Shown here: positions 50,281-59,423 of the stretch, in pieces
Layout of the letters: every line of letters starts with the position of its first letter
How positions within the stretch are numbered: position 1 is the first letter of the stretch
Origin: CALRWV02 sp943371965
Lineage (GTDB): Bacteria > Bacteroidota > JABWAT01
Reading direction: 5' to 3'
DNA: 64,000 nt
NCBI GenBank assembly: GCA_943371965.1
Contig: CALRWV020000006.1
Span: 155,242-219,241 of the forward strand
Translations under genes and position numbers: made by a program
The notes under the pieces: model-generated
What the model was told of the DNA's origin: nothing
What the model saw: the letters and a program-made list of their open reading frames with translations, nothing else
Database searches by the model: none

Positions 50281-53200
50281 ATGCCAGATACTAAAATCCA
50301 ATCCTTATTTCCTGTGCGTTATCAGTTGATTTCACAAATCGGATCAGGCGGTACAGGAACTGTTCATCTTGTTTATGATTCGGATAGAAAAGAAAATGTT
50401 GCGCTGAAAGTTCTCAAAAACTCCACCGATAAAAATCACACAGAGAGGTTCATCAAAGAATTCAGAATTCTGAAACGGCTGCGACATCAGCACATTGCAG
50501 ATATTTACGATTTTGGATTTCTGTCAGACGGATCACCTTTTTTTACACTTGAGTTTGTTTCGGGAGAATCAATCAATTCCTGGTTTTCAGATATAGTATC
50601 AAAGCAGGGAAAACTTGAAGAATCTGAGTTGAAGAAAGCCTGTTTTCAAATTCTTTCTGCTCTTGATTATGTTCATAACCGGGGAATTCTGCACGGTGAT
50701 ATCAAACCGGATAACATTTTGGTAAAGCAGGGAAAGGACTCAGAATTCGAAATTAAAATTCTTGATTTCGGATTTTCAAAATTCATGTCGGGCAGCAATG
50801 AATCAGAAGGCGGTACCATCGGGTACATTGCTCCGGAGAAACTGGTTAGGCAGAATTACGATGAGCGGTCTGATCTGTATTCCCTTGCCATCATCCTGCT
50901 TGAAATTTGCCTCAATAAAAATTATTTCGAGGGGAAATCAACCGCAGAAATATACAATTATCACCTGACCCGCAATTTTGAAATTCCTGAATCCGTCTTC
51001 AGACAATTCCCAACCATTGCATCGCTGACTGTAAAACTGTTGGATAAAATCCCATCCAAAAGGCTGCAGACGGCGCAGGAAGTGATGGAATTTCTTGATC
51101 CGGATTTTCATCAGTTTATTCCTTCAAATTACAGTTTCACTGCAAACCAGTTTATCGGTTACCGGAATGAATTTGAAAAGATTGACAGATATTGTTCTTC
51201 AGACCGGATATATAGTCATATCAAAATCCGCGGTACAAAACACTCAGGTAAAACCCGGTTTCTTCAACAGCTTTCAACTGATATCAAATTGAATTCAGGA
51301 CTTCAGTTTTTTATCGATTGCAGTTTGTTTCAAACTTCACGCAGCCGCTTTCTTTCAGAAATGAAAATTCTGATCAGTCAGAAACTGAATGATCTGGTTT
51401 TTCTGAAGGAAGATTTGAAAAATAATCCGGTCATCATTTCAATTTTCAACAGTATTGAATCAAAAGATAATCTGAATTTACCTGAATTGTTTTCGATTCT
51501 TGTTCAATATTCTTCCGTTGTGCTGCTGATAGATGAATATTCAGAAAATGATTCTTCTGTTCACCATTTTCTTGAGCAGCTTCATTTTTACTTGATTTCA
51601 CTTTCCGACCAGCGTTACAAATTCATTGTTATCATGTCGGAAAATAAAGGTGAGATTCAAAGTCCGTCATTCATAAATGTACAAAAAGAAACTATTGATT
51701 TGAATGGTTGGAATGAAACAGAAATCAATCAATATCTGAGCAGTGTTTTTGGAAACAAAATTCTGAAATATTCTGAATTCAGCGAAAGGGTTCTGGAGAC
51801 AGTTGGAAATATGCCAGGTAAACTGGTTAGAGTATTTGAGTCCATCCGGACAAAATATCCGGATTTGTTAATGTCAGCAGATAAAAAACAGATTTCTGAA
51901 ATTATCAAAATGATTGAATCTGTTTCACAGAATATTCAGTACACCGAACTTGAATCTGTTTCAGGAGAGTCGGTTAAACTGCTTCTTGTTCTGAATGCCG
52001 TTGGCGGTGAAATACCGCATTTCATTTTGAAGGAATTCACAAATCATACTGAAAGGGATTTATCGTTTCAGATAAATGAATTGAAGGAAAACAATTTTAT
52101 ATCTGTTGATAGTGAAACAGTTGTTTCAAAATTCAAATTGAAAGAGGAAAGTTCCGGGAAATATTCGGGTTTGATCAATGCTGATTTTTACCGGAATCTG
52201 GTTAGTTCACTTTTAAGTGAAAATGAAATGCTTTCCGAAAAATATGCATCGATCATTTACCGGAATTTATATCTTCTTGGAAAATACGGTGAAGCCTTTG
52301 ATTTTATTTTAAAGCATCTCCAACTATCAGGTCGGAACCGGAATATCGGGAAAAGCATGGATCTGGCAGAACCGCTGATGGAAAACTGGTCAAAGCATTT
52401 TTCAGAATTACCGGACAAGAACCGTGCATGGGATTTCTGGTATGAGATCACAAAACTGGGAATTGCATCAGGTAAACAGAAACTGCGATTATCAGCAATT
52501 GAAAAATTGAAAGCGCTGACAAATAATGAACCGAGAAAAATATTCATTTTGAAATTGTGTGAGGCAGCTTTTCATATCGATACCAATGAATTTCCCAAAG
52601 CAAAGGAATCGCTGGAAACTCTAACACTTAAGGAAATCAATCAGTTCAATGACAAACGTGCTGAATATTATTATCTGATTTCAAGGGTTGCGCTCAATGA
52701 CGGTAACACCCGTGACGCCAATAATTACAGCGGATGGTCATTTGAGATTGCAAAAAAGGAAAATGATTTTGAGTTGCTTCTTGATCTGCATTATTTGAGA
52801 TACAGGCTGTTCGCCATATACACCAATGACTATACTCAGGCAAACCATGAATTGGATGAAGCTCTGAAAATTCTTGAACAGCATGAAGACCCGATCAGGG
52901 AAGGAATTCTGTACAACGGTATGGCACTTGCACATTATGACAGCTATCAGTTTGATTGGGCGGAGGAATTTGCAAAGAAAGCATCAGAGCTTCTGAAATC
53001 AAACGGAGGATGGTTTTACTGGAGTATTTCAATGGGCCTGTTGGGAATTATCAACCTCAGGCTTATGAAATATTCGTCTGCTGAAAAATATCTGACACAA
53101 AGCAGAAACATCCGGGAACTGATGTCTGACGAAGCAGGTGTATTGAGGATGGAATCCAATATTGCATGGATTTCCTTTATCTGCGGTGATTATGACCGGG

Positions 53201-55377
53201 CGGAAATCAGTTATTCGGATTTACTGGAAAAAAGAAAACGCACCGGAAATAAAATCGGTATCCAGAATATTTACCAGAGTTTGGGAACTATCAATTATTA
53301 CCGGAAAAACACAGATCTTTCCCTTCGTTATTTTGAAGATGCTTTAAATCTTTCAACTGAAATCAGCAGCCGTGAATCTCAGATAATGATCTTGTCATAT
53401 TTGCTGAATATCAATCCAACTGAGGAAAATTATCAGAAACTGATCAGCCTGGATTCCGAAAACTATATTCTGCAGAATGTAAGAAAAATGATGTCTGTTG
53501 TGGAATACAAACTGAAAATGAATCAGTTGAAAACTTTGGATATTGAACTTGAAAAATTGGACTCTGCTTTTGAAAAAGTTAAATATACTGACGGGTTCGA
53601 ACAGGAATATTATTTTCTGAAATTCCGGGTTTCGAAAAATCTTGGCAGGACAGATCAGGCATCAGCAAGTTTGAAAGATGCTTTTGAAGATGTGATGAAA
53701 AAGGCAAACGGAATCAAGGATTGGCGGAAGCGGGAACTGTTTCTTTATCAGACCGAACTCAACACCGAAATCCAAAAAAACTATCACGACCTTATTGAAA
53801 ACTCTTCTGACAACGAGGACATTATGTTATCAGCAATTTATAAAATTGCACAAACCATCAACTCGATTCTTGAACTTGATGAACTGCTGCAAACCATTCT
53901 TGAAATTACCAATTCAAATCTGAATGCGGAACATTCCGCTATCTTTCTGAAAAAGGAAAACGGAAAAGATCTTGATGTTGTCAGGGTATCAAAACTGGAA
54001 TCCAAAACTCTGGTGGATGCCAGACGGATTGCACATCAGATTATTTATTCTGCTAAAATAGATGATGCCACCTTTTATTCATCAAATGCAAAACTCGATT
54101 CACGTTTGCAGGAAAGTATCAGCATCAAAGAGTTTGATATCTCATCGATCTTATGCGTTCCACTTCAGTTGAAATCGGTTAAAATCGGTGCCATCTATGT
54201 TGACTCCCGATTATCCAATCACATGTTTGATGACAAGGATAAACGCTTCCTTGAAATTCTTGCCAATCTTGCTTCTGTTGCCACCGAAAATTCACGCATC
54301 AATGCCAAATTGAAAAACGAAAATCAGGAACTCCAAACTCAAAACATCAACCTTCAACTGCAGGTGAAAAAACAATCCAATTTCGAAAACATTATTGGTC
54401 AGAGTTCCGGTATGCAGAAAGTTTTCCGTCTGATTGAAGCAGCAGCTAAAACTGATTCCTCCATTTTAATTCACGGTGAAAGCGGAACGGGAAAAGAAAT
54501 GGTCGCCAAAGCCATTCATTATTCAGGGTTGCGGAAATCAAAACCTTTTCTTCCCGTTGATTGCGGATCGTTAAGTGAATCGTTGCTTGAATCGGAATTG
54601 TTTGGTCACAAAAAAGGGTCGTTTACCGGAGCATCGGAAGACAAGAAAGGTCTGTTTGAAGCAGCGACGGAAGGAACGCTTTTTCTGGATGAAATCACCA
54701 ACACAACACTTTCACTTCAGGCAAGATTGCTCCGTGTTTTGCAGGAAGGGGAAATCAGGCGTGTCGGTGAAACCGTTTACCGGAAAGTAAATGTCAGAAT
54801 TGTGGCTGCAACCAATCTTGATATTCAGGAACTGATCAGACAGGAAAAATTCAGGCAGGATCTGTTTTACAGGCTGAATGTCATTGCCATAACAATTCCA
54901 CCACTCAGAGAAAGAAAAGATGATATACCTCTGATTATCCAGCATATTTTATCTTCAAAATTGAAACCTGATGATAAACGTTTTGTAATCGGAAAAAATA
55001 TTCTGGATGCAATGACAGATTACTCTTGGCCGGGAAATATCAGGGAACTGATGAACGAACTGGAAAAACTGATTGCCATAACAAGTTCAGCTGAACCATT
55101 TATTTTAAGTGATTTGTCACCGCATATTGTTGAAAGTAAAATTTCAACAGGGATACAAAAAACAGTCAATGGTATTTCAGCAGAATTCAGTTCGGTAGAT
55201 TCGGTTCTGGATGAAGTCAGGGAAAAAGGATTGAAGCAGTATCTCGAAACGTTTGAAGCCGAACTCATCAGAAAAGAAATAGAAAAACAAAACAGCAACA
55301 TGTCTGATGTTGCCAGAAGTTTTAAACTCGCAAATGCCACGTTGGCAGATAAACTTAAAAAGTACGGATTGAAGTGA
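50281..55377 (+). CDS. Ser/Thr kinase-ATPase-TPR-GAF-sigma-54 activator fusion protein
   Basis: A single 1698-residue frame joins five parts. (1) A protein kinase domain, about residues 10-275: glycine loop IGSGGTGTVHLVYD, catalytic Lys in VALKVLK, catalytic loop HGDIKPDN (HGD instead of HRD), DFG in ILDFGFSK, and IAPE. (2) A P-loop ATPase near residues 295-540 with GTKHSGKT and LLIDEYSEN. (3) A long TPR-like helical region, about 700-1180. (4) A GAF domain, about 1193-1345. (5) A sigma-54 AAA+ activator, about 1375-1610, with GESGTGKE near 1399, GSFTGA (for GAFTGA) near 1446 and GTLFLDE, ending in a Fis-type helix-turn-helix. It is thus a one-polypeptide signalling kinase and DNA-binding sigma-54 enhancer-binding protein. 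Confidence 0.95.
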   Translation: MPDTKIQSLFPVRYQLISQIGSGGTGTVHLVYDSDRKENVALKVLKNSTDKNHTERFIKEFRILKRLRHQHIADIYDFGFLSDGSPFFTLEFVSGESINSWFSDIVSKQGKLEESELKKACFQILSALDYVHNRGILHGDIKPDNILVKQGKDSEFEIKILDFGFSKFMSGSNESEGGTIGYIAPEKLVRQNYDERSDLYSLAIILLEICLNKNYFEGKSTAEIYNYHLTRNFEIPESVFRQFPTIASLTVKLLDKIPSKRLQTAQEVMEFLDPDFHQFIPSNYSFTANQFIGYRNEFEKIDRYCSSDRIYSHIKIRGTKHSGKTRFLQQLSTDIKLNSGLQFFIDCSLFQTSRSRFLSEMKILISQKLNDLVFLKEDLKNNPVIISIFNSIESKDNLNLPELFSILVQYSSVVLLIDEYSENDSSVHHFLEQLHFYLISLSDQRYKFIVIMSENKGEIQSPSFINVQKETIDLNGWNETEINQYLSSVFGNKILKYSEFSERVLETVGNMPGKLVRVFESIRTKYPDLLMSADKKQISEIIKMIESVSQNIQYTELESVSGESVKLLLVLNAVGGEIPHFILKEFTNHTERDLSFQINELKENNFISVDSETVVSKFKLKEESSGKYSGLINADFYRNLVSSLLSENEMLSEKYASIIYRNLYLLGKYGEAFDFILKHLQLSGRNRNIGKSMDLAEPLMENWSKHFSELPDKNRAWDFWYEITKLGIASGKQKLRLSAIEKLKALTNNEPRKIFILKLCEAAFHIDTNEFPKAKESLETLTLKEINQFNDKRAEYYYLISRVALNDGNTRDANNYSGWSFEIAKKENDFELLLDLHYLRYRLFAIYTNDYTQANHELDEALKILEQHEDPIREGILYNGMALAHYDSYQFDWAEEFAKKASELLKSNGGWFYWSISMGLLGIINLRLMKYSSAEKYLTQSRNIRELMSDEAGVLRMESNIAWISFICGDYDRAEISYSDLLEKRKRTGNKIGIQNIYQSLGTINYYRKNTDLSLRYFEDALNLSTEISSRESQIMILSYLLNINPTEENYQKLISLDSENYILQNVRKMMSVVEYKLKMNQLKTLDIELEKLDSAFEKVKYTDGFEQEYYFLKFRVSKNLGRTDQASASLKDAFEDVMKKANGIKDWRKRELFLYQTELNTEIQKNYHDLIENSSDNEDIMLSAIYKIAQTINSILELDELLQTILEITNSNLNAEHSAIFLKKENGKDLDVVRVSKLESKTLVDARRIAHQIIYSAKIDDATFYSSNAKLDSRLQESISIKEFDISSILCVPLQLKSVKIGAIYVDSRLSNHMFDDKDKRFLEILANLASVATENSRINAKLKNENQELQTQNINLQLQVKKQSNFENIIGQSSGMQKVFRLIEAAAKTDSSILIHGESGTGKEMVAKAIHYSGLRKSKPFLPVDCGSLSESLLESELFGHKKGSFTGASEDKKGLFEAATEGTLFLDEITNTTLSLQARLLRVLQEGEIRRVGETVYRKVNVRIVAATNLDIQELIRQEKFRQDLFYRLNVIAITIPPLRERKDDIPLIIQHILSSKLKPDDKRFVIGKNILDAMTDYSWPGNIRELMNELEKLIAITSSAEPFILSDLSPHIVESKISTGIQKTVNGISAEFSSVDSVLDEVREKGLKQYLETFEAELIRKEIEKQNSNMSDVARSFKLANATLADKLKKYGLK

Positions 55378-55400
55378 GAGGTTGGCTTTTCATATTATTA

Positions 55401-55586
55401 TCAGGCAACTTTTTTTCCTTTCCTCAATACTGGGTTGCGTTTTTGTTTTTTGTTTAAATTATTTTTGATTTCAGCAATATTAATTTTTCTGAGATCTTCG
55501 GCAATGAGCTTTGCATCAAAGTTAAACTTTTCTGCATGTTTAGACCTGTATTTCCTTATTTCTTCAACAATGGTATCATTAAACAT
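55401..55586 (-). CDS. Small charged protein, possible antitoxin partner
   Basis: The 61-residue protein (MFNDTIVEEIRKYRSKHAEK ... KNNLNKKQKRNPVLRKGKKVA) is rich in Lys, Arg and Glu and predicted helical, with a strongly basic end. It overlaps the upstream PIN-domain gene by 8 bp on the same strand. Small antitoxins of VapBC pairs often look like this, but usually come first; here the PIN gene comes first. The start segment EEIRKYRSKHAEKFNFDAKL is like short proteins annotated next to PIN genes. Function is an inference from position. Confidence 0.6.
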   Translation of the reverse strand: MFNDTIVEEIRKYRSKHAEKFNFDAKLIAEDLRKINIAEIKNNLNKKQKRNPVLRKGKKVA

Positions 55587-56031
55587 TTTGAGACTCCATT
55601 AATTCCTGAGGTGAACATAAAATTGGTAATTTGTATCTTAATTTCTCTGCTATCTTTTCGATTTTTACTTTTGCAACGACATTGGCAATATGTTTGAAAT
55701 TCCAGGTAAGAAGAAAATCCATTTTATGAACAGTAGCAACCGAAATATGAAATGCATCTTCGATTGAATTGGCCGGTACTCCTCCCAATTTTACAAGATT
55801 AATTGCCATCTCTTCTGTTTGGCTGTTAATCTCAAGAAAAGGCAGATTTTCTATCAGTTTAATTCTTTTCTGTGCTTCAGCGTAATCACCCATTGCTGCT
55901 TCACGTAAAACTATATTTGAAGAATAAAGGTTGAATAATGACCTTTCATTTTCCCACCATAACCGGGTTGCTTTCTGATTTCCAGCAATAATTGCATTTT
56001 TACTTGTTTCAACGTAAACTTTGAATTTCAT
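55579..56031 (-). CDS. PIN-domain protein (VapC-like RNase)
   Basis: The ATG at 56031 is chosen because it opens the canonical strand MKFKVYVETS; a longer frame from 56067 adds 12 unlikely residues. The 150-residue protein has the PIN acid set with Glu8 in the place of the first Asp, then Glu44, Asp92 (EDAFHISVATVHKMDFLLTW) and Asp105, plus NFKHIAN, which is typical of the family. PIN RNases of VapC type cleave tRNA or rRNA. The Asp-to-Glu change at the first metal ligand may still bind Mg2+. It overlaps the small partner gene by 8 bp. Confidence 0.82.
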   Translation of the reverse strand: MKFKVYVETSKNAIIAGNQKATRLWWENERSLFNLYSSNIVLREAAMGDYAEAQKRIKLIENLPFLEINSQTEEMAINLVKLGGVPANSIEDAFHISVATVHKMDFLLTWNFKHIANVVAKVKIEKIAEKLRYKLPILCSPQELMESQNV

Positions 56032-56140
56032 AATCGCTAAACTATAAAAAAGCTGATCTCTTAACAAACTGGAACTGATTGTATGTTTGATTGAAATAAT
56101 TCAAAGGAAAATCATTTGTAATTTTTCAATAATCCCGCTT

Positions 56141-56192
56141 CGGATTTCCGTTTTAACGGAAATCCGATCTCCCATTTCTTTTCGGAAATCCG
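56141..56192. repeat. Triple CGGATTTCCG/CGGAAATCCG element
   Basis: CGGATTTCCG (56141-56150) can pair with CGGAAATCCG at 56157-56166 or with the identical second copy at 56183-56192, giving two mutually exclusive hairpins. It lies about 100-150 bp upstream of the gene at 56290. Confidence 0.6.
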
Positions 56193-56289
56193 TAAATCAG
56201 AACTTCAAACCTTCAAATCAATTCAATTTAAGCCCTTTCCTTTTTTGGCACGGTGGTTGGATATTATCTCTGCAAACAACGGAGAAACT

Positions 56290-56907
56290 ATGAAACGCCT
56301 GATCAGACCCTTAATTTTCATCATCCTTTTTTCAGCATCTTTCCTTACATCTTCATTTTCACAAACCATGAGTTTAACCCAAACCGAATTGAACCTGACT
56401 GTTCTGAATTCATTGAAAAATAAAAACCTTTCAAAAGCAAGAAAAGACATTCTATCCATTCTTGAATTTGCAGTAAGGGCAAAACAATCTGGAAGGGAAA
56501 CTGAAAACGGCAGATTCCTCTTGAATGATGCTGAAATTGATTGTCATGGCAATGTGGTTTCAACCCAGAAATTCTGCGGTTTGATTTCTTTTGAATCACG
56601 CATCAATGGCGATTTTATTCTTCACGGTTTCAATTCTGTTTTCAGCAAAAAAGATGATGTTACCATTGTGTTTTCAAAATCAGAACTATTGGGTGAAACT
56701 TCAATTACACTTTTTACAGAAACTTCAAAAATAGAAATCAGGCTGGATGCAGTGGGTGCAGGAAGTTACAAAGAAACTGTAAACGGGGAATTTTCAAAAT
56801 CAATCAGCTGGAAAGAAAACGGAACCGGAAAATGGGCAAAAATCAATAAAGCAGGTAAATTTTCATCTGGTGAATTTGGGACTGAAAATGAAGTGGCGAT
56901 GCAGTAA
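56290..56907 (+). CDS. Secreted protein of unknown function
   Basis: The ATG at 56290 directly follows GGAG and gives a signal peptide (MKRLIRPLIFIILFSASFLT, cleavage near SFSQ). The frame could extend to 56245, but that would lose the signal. The 205-residue product has no cysteine pattern suggesting a lipoprotein. It contains beta-strand-like stretches (RINGDFILHGFNSVFSK, TSITLFTETSKIEIRLDAVG). I recognise no family. It is not closely followed by another gene on this strand. Confidence 0.6.
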   Translation: MKRLIRPLIFIILFSASFLTSSFSQTMSLTQTELNLTVLNSLKNKNLSKARKDILSILEFAVRAKQSGRETENGRFLLNDAEIDCHGNVVSTQKFCGLISFESRINGDFILHGFNSVFSKKDDVTIVFSKSELLGETSITLFTETSKIEIRLDAVGAGSYKETVNGEFSKSISWKENGTGKWAKINKAGKFSSGEFGTENEVAMQ

Positions 56908-56995
56908 AATTTTTAATATCCCGGGCGGTAAGGTGGTGAGATGGTAAATTGAGCCTAACCAAAATGATCAGTGATTTGATCATTCCTCCAAAAAA

Positions 56996-57024
56996 CTCCC
57001 CGAGGGTTAGAAACCCTCGGGGAG
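56996..57024. terminator. Hairpin 3' of the M28 peptidase gene
   Basis: CTCCCCGAGGGTT (56996-57008) and AACCCTCGGGGAG (57012-57024) pair perfectly across an AGA loop. It lies 23 bp downstream of the M28 peptidase stop (57048, minus strand) and downstream of the convergent secreted-protein gene. Confidence 0.75.
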
Positions 57025-57047
57025 ATGATCAAACTTAAAAAAATAAT

Positions 57048-58667
57048 TTACTTCTTATCCACAACCGGAGCTTTATCCAGATTGGCAGTCCGTTTGATCA
57101 GTTCAAAACTCAGTTTGGTAACTTTGAACATTTTGGTGTAATCAATTTTATCAGGTGTGTCTGAAGGTTTGTGGTAATCATCTTCTATTGTTCCCTTTTT
57201 CCAGTTTTCTCCCATTCCATCGGTGAAGAAAACAATCGGGATTCCTTTTTTTGCGTAGTTATAGTGATCACTCCGTTTGTAAACATCGGCAGGATCGTTC
57301 GGGTCGTTGAAGGTGTAGGAATAGGTAAACAGTTTCATGTCTTTGTTCACCTTTTCAACCATGGTATAAAAATCGGTACTCAGGCGGTCATGACCAACAA
57401 CATCAAGCGTATCAGCTGATTCACGGCCAACCATGTCAATATTTACATTCGCAATAATCTGTTTGATACTGTCCATGATTGGAAGTCCGTGATTGGCAAG
57501 ATAATTTGATCCCCAAAGTCCTTTTTCTTCACCGGTATGGAAAGTGAAAAGAAGTGACCGTTTCGTTTTGTTTCCTGCAGCAAAATCTGTTGAAAAAGCT
57601 TTCATGGTTTCAAGCACTACAACAGTTCCGGAACCGTCATCATCAGCACCCACATTGATTTGTCCGTCAGGATTGATTCCCAGGTGATCATAATGCGCAC
57701 CCATCGAAACAAAGGTTTTGCTTAAAACCGGATCAGATCCCTTTAAATATCCAACGACATTCTGTGTTTCCCTGCGGTGGATAAATTTGGTAAAGATACT
57801 TTTCATTGAAATTGTTTTATCTGAAGTCGGAACAGCATCACCGGTTTCAATTTTTTCAAGAACTTCAGATGAATTCAAACCAAACTGAGCGAGCAAATCA
57901 GCAGTCAGCTCTTCACCGGCGGTAAACACCGGAAGTGCAGTTGGTTGGGGAGCCTTTTTCAGGTCTTCAAGTGATTTTGACATGTTGGATAATGTCATTG
58001 ATTCACCCATGAAAAAGGAAGCAAAATTTTTGTAGCTTTTTGCGGTTGCTTTGTTTGGAATGTTGATAATACCGGCAACTTTTTGCGCCATCAAATCCGC
58101 ACGTTTTGCAAATGCACCGGAAGCATCACGTCTGTTTACGGCTGCATTAACACCTTTTGGGAAACCTGAAACAATTACAACCCACTTTCCTTCCAAGTTT
58201 TTACCGGTAAAGTCATTTATTTTAAGGGAATCATTTTTAATTCCATATCCCAGAAATACAAGATCATATTTGGTGAGCGGAATCGGTTTTGTCAGTGAAG
58301 GCCAACTTAAAAATCCGGAACCGAAAACATATTTCTTGCCTGAAATTTCAATGAAGGAAGAATCTGAACTGACTCCGGAAACATCCATCATGAAATTCTG
58401 GAAATAAGTTCCGTTATCACCGGCAGGAATCAATCCGTTTTTTGCCATTTCGGATTCAAGGAATTTAGCGGCAAGTTTTTGTCCGCGCTTTGTGGTTTCG
58501 CGTCCTTCCATTTCCGGTGAAGCGAGGTAATACAGATTCGCTTTCAGGTTATTGATTGAAATGGATTCAGCCCCGACACCTTCTTTTGACGATTGCTGAA
58601 AAAGCGAACAGGCAGAAAGAACTGATAAACAGAATATAAATAAAACAATTTTGCTTGGTTTTAACAT
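57048..58667 (-). CDS. M28-family metallopeptidase lipoprotein
   Basis: The 539-residue protein has a lipoprotein signal ending in a canonical lipobox (VLSACS). A PA-type insert region follows near residues 100-290. The C-terminal M28 catalytic domain carries the zinc ligands in MGAHYDHLGI, GADDDGSGTV, FHTGEEKGLWGS, NIDMVGRESAD and RSDHYNYAKKGIPIVFFTDG. M28 enzymes release N-terminal or C-terminal amino acids from peptides. It is predicted to be anchored in the outer membrane or periplasm, feeding amino acid uptake. The gene is isolated by long non-coding flanks. Confidence 0.93.
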   Translation of the reverse strand: MLKPSKIVLFIFCLSVLSACSLFQQSSKEGVGAESISINNLKANLYYLASPEMEGRETTKRGQKLAAKFLESEMAKNGLIPAGDNGTYFQNFMMDVSGVSSDSSFIEISGKKYVFGSGFLSWPSLTKPIPLTKYDLVFLGYGIKNDSLKINDFTGKNLEGKWVVIVSGFPKGVNAAVNRRDASGAFAKRADLMAQKVAGIINIPNKATAKSYKNFASFFMGESMTLSNMSKSLEDLKKAPQPTALPVFTAGEELTADLLAQFGLNSSEVLEKIETGDAVPTSDKTISMKSIFTKFIHRRETQNVVGYLKGSDPVLSKTFVSMGAHYDHLGINPDGQINVGADDDGSGTVVVLETMKAFSTDFAAGNKTKRSLLFTFHTGEEKGLWGSNYLANHGLPIMDSIKQIIANVNIDMVGRESADTLDVVGHDRLSTDFYTMVEKVNKDMKLFTYSYTFNDPNDPADVYKRSDHYNYAKKGIPIVFFTDGMGENWKKGTIEDDYHKPSDTPDKIDYTKMFKVTKLSFELIKRTANLDKAPVVDKK

Positions 58668-58769
58668 GATTTCCCCTAAATTTCTTTATTTCTAAAAACG
58701 GAAACAAAGTTAGGTGAACTGAATTCCACATCCAATTAAAATAGGTTAAGCGGTCGGATAGGGAGACGG

Positions 58770-58880
58770 AAGACTGGAACAGGGAACAAGGAATAAGGAA
58801 TAAGGAATAAGGAATAAGGAATTACGAATTACGAATTACGAATTACGAATTTGGAATTACGAATTACGAATTTGGAATTA
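58770..58880. repeat. GGAATAAG and GAATTAC tandem repeat tract
   Basis: Direct repeats of the form AAGGAAT followed by ACGAATT occupy about 110 bp, changing from one unit to the other, with AATTTGG breaks. This is a minisatellite-like region without coding content inside the 756-bp gap (58668-59423) between the M28 peptidase and SpoIIE-type genes. Confidence 0.8.
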
Positions 58881-59038
58881 GACATTTAATATCAGAAGGG
58901 AATATGAAATTAGGTATTCTCAACCCCGTAGGGATTCAATATTTATAGAAAATCAAAAACAACAAAGGGAAACCCGTCCGGACAGAAAGTTGGTTGAAAC
59001 CTCAGAGATTTTATTCCGGACGAAATGGAAACGAAAAT

Positions 59039-59082
<44 letters not shown>

Positions 59083-59225
59083 TTTTATTTTTGCAAATTT
59101 ACAAGCGCTGATCACAAATCAGAAATCCGGGTTCAGATTGAAAATATTAACCCATTTATTTCTTTTGGCTTCAGGCAAAGTGATAAAGTGGCTCGTTACA
59201 ATAAATTAAAATTGACTCGCAACAC

Positions 59226-59300
59226 CCTGAAATCCCGAAATCCTGAAAACCTGACCCCTGATTCCTGAAAACCCGATGCCTGATACCTGACACCTGATTC
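59226..59300. repeat. Degenerate CCTGA repeats upstream of the SpoIIE-type gene
   Basis: Words such as CCTGATTCC, CCTGACACC, CCTGAAAACC and CCCGAAATCC recur about every 10-12 bp. No conserved protein is visible in any frame. It lies 120 bp before the SpoIIE-type gene. Confidence 0.65.
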
Positions 59301-59423
59301 CTCCATCCCAAAACCTGCTGCCTTTTCCCAAATCACACTCCTGCCTGACTGAATTGCTGATGGTATGGGGGAACCGTATCTTCGCTGACTTCCAGTCCAC
59401 ATCAATTTGAGTTAGGTTTTTTC

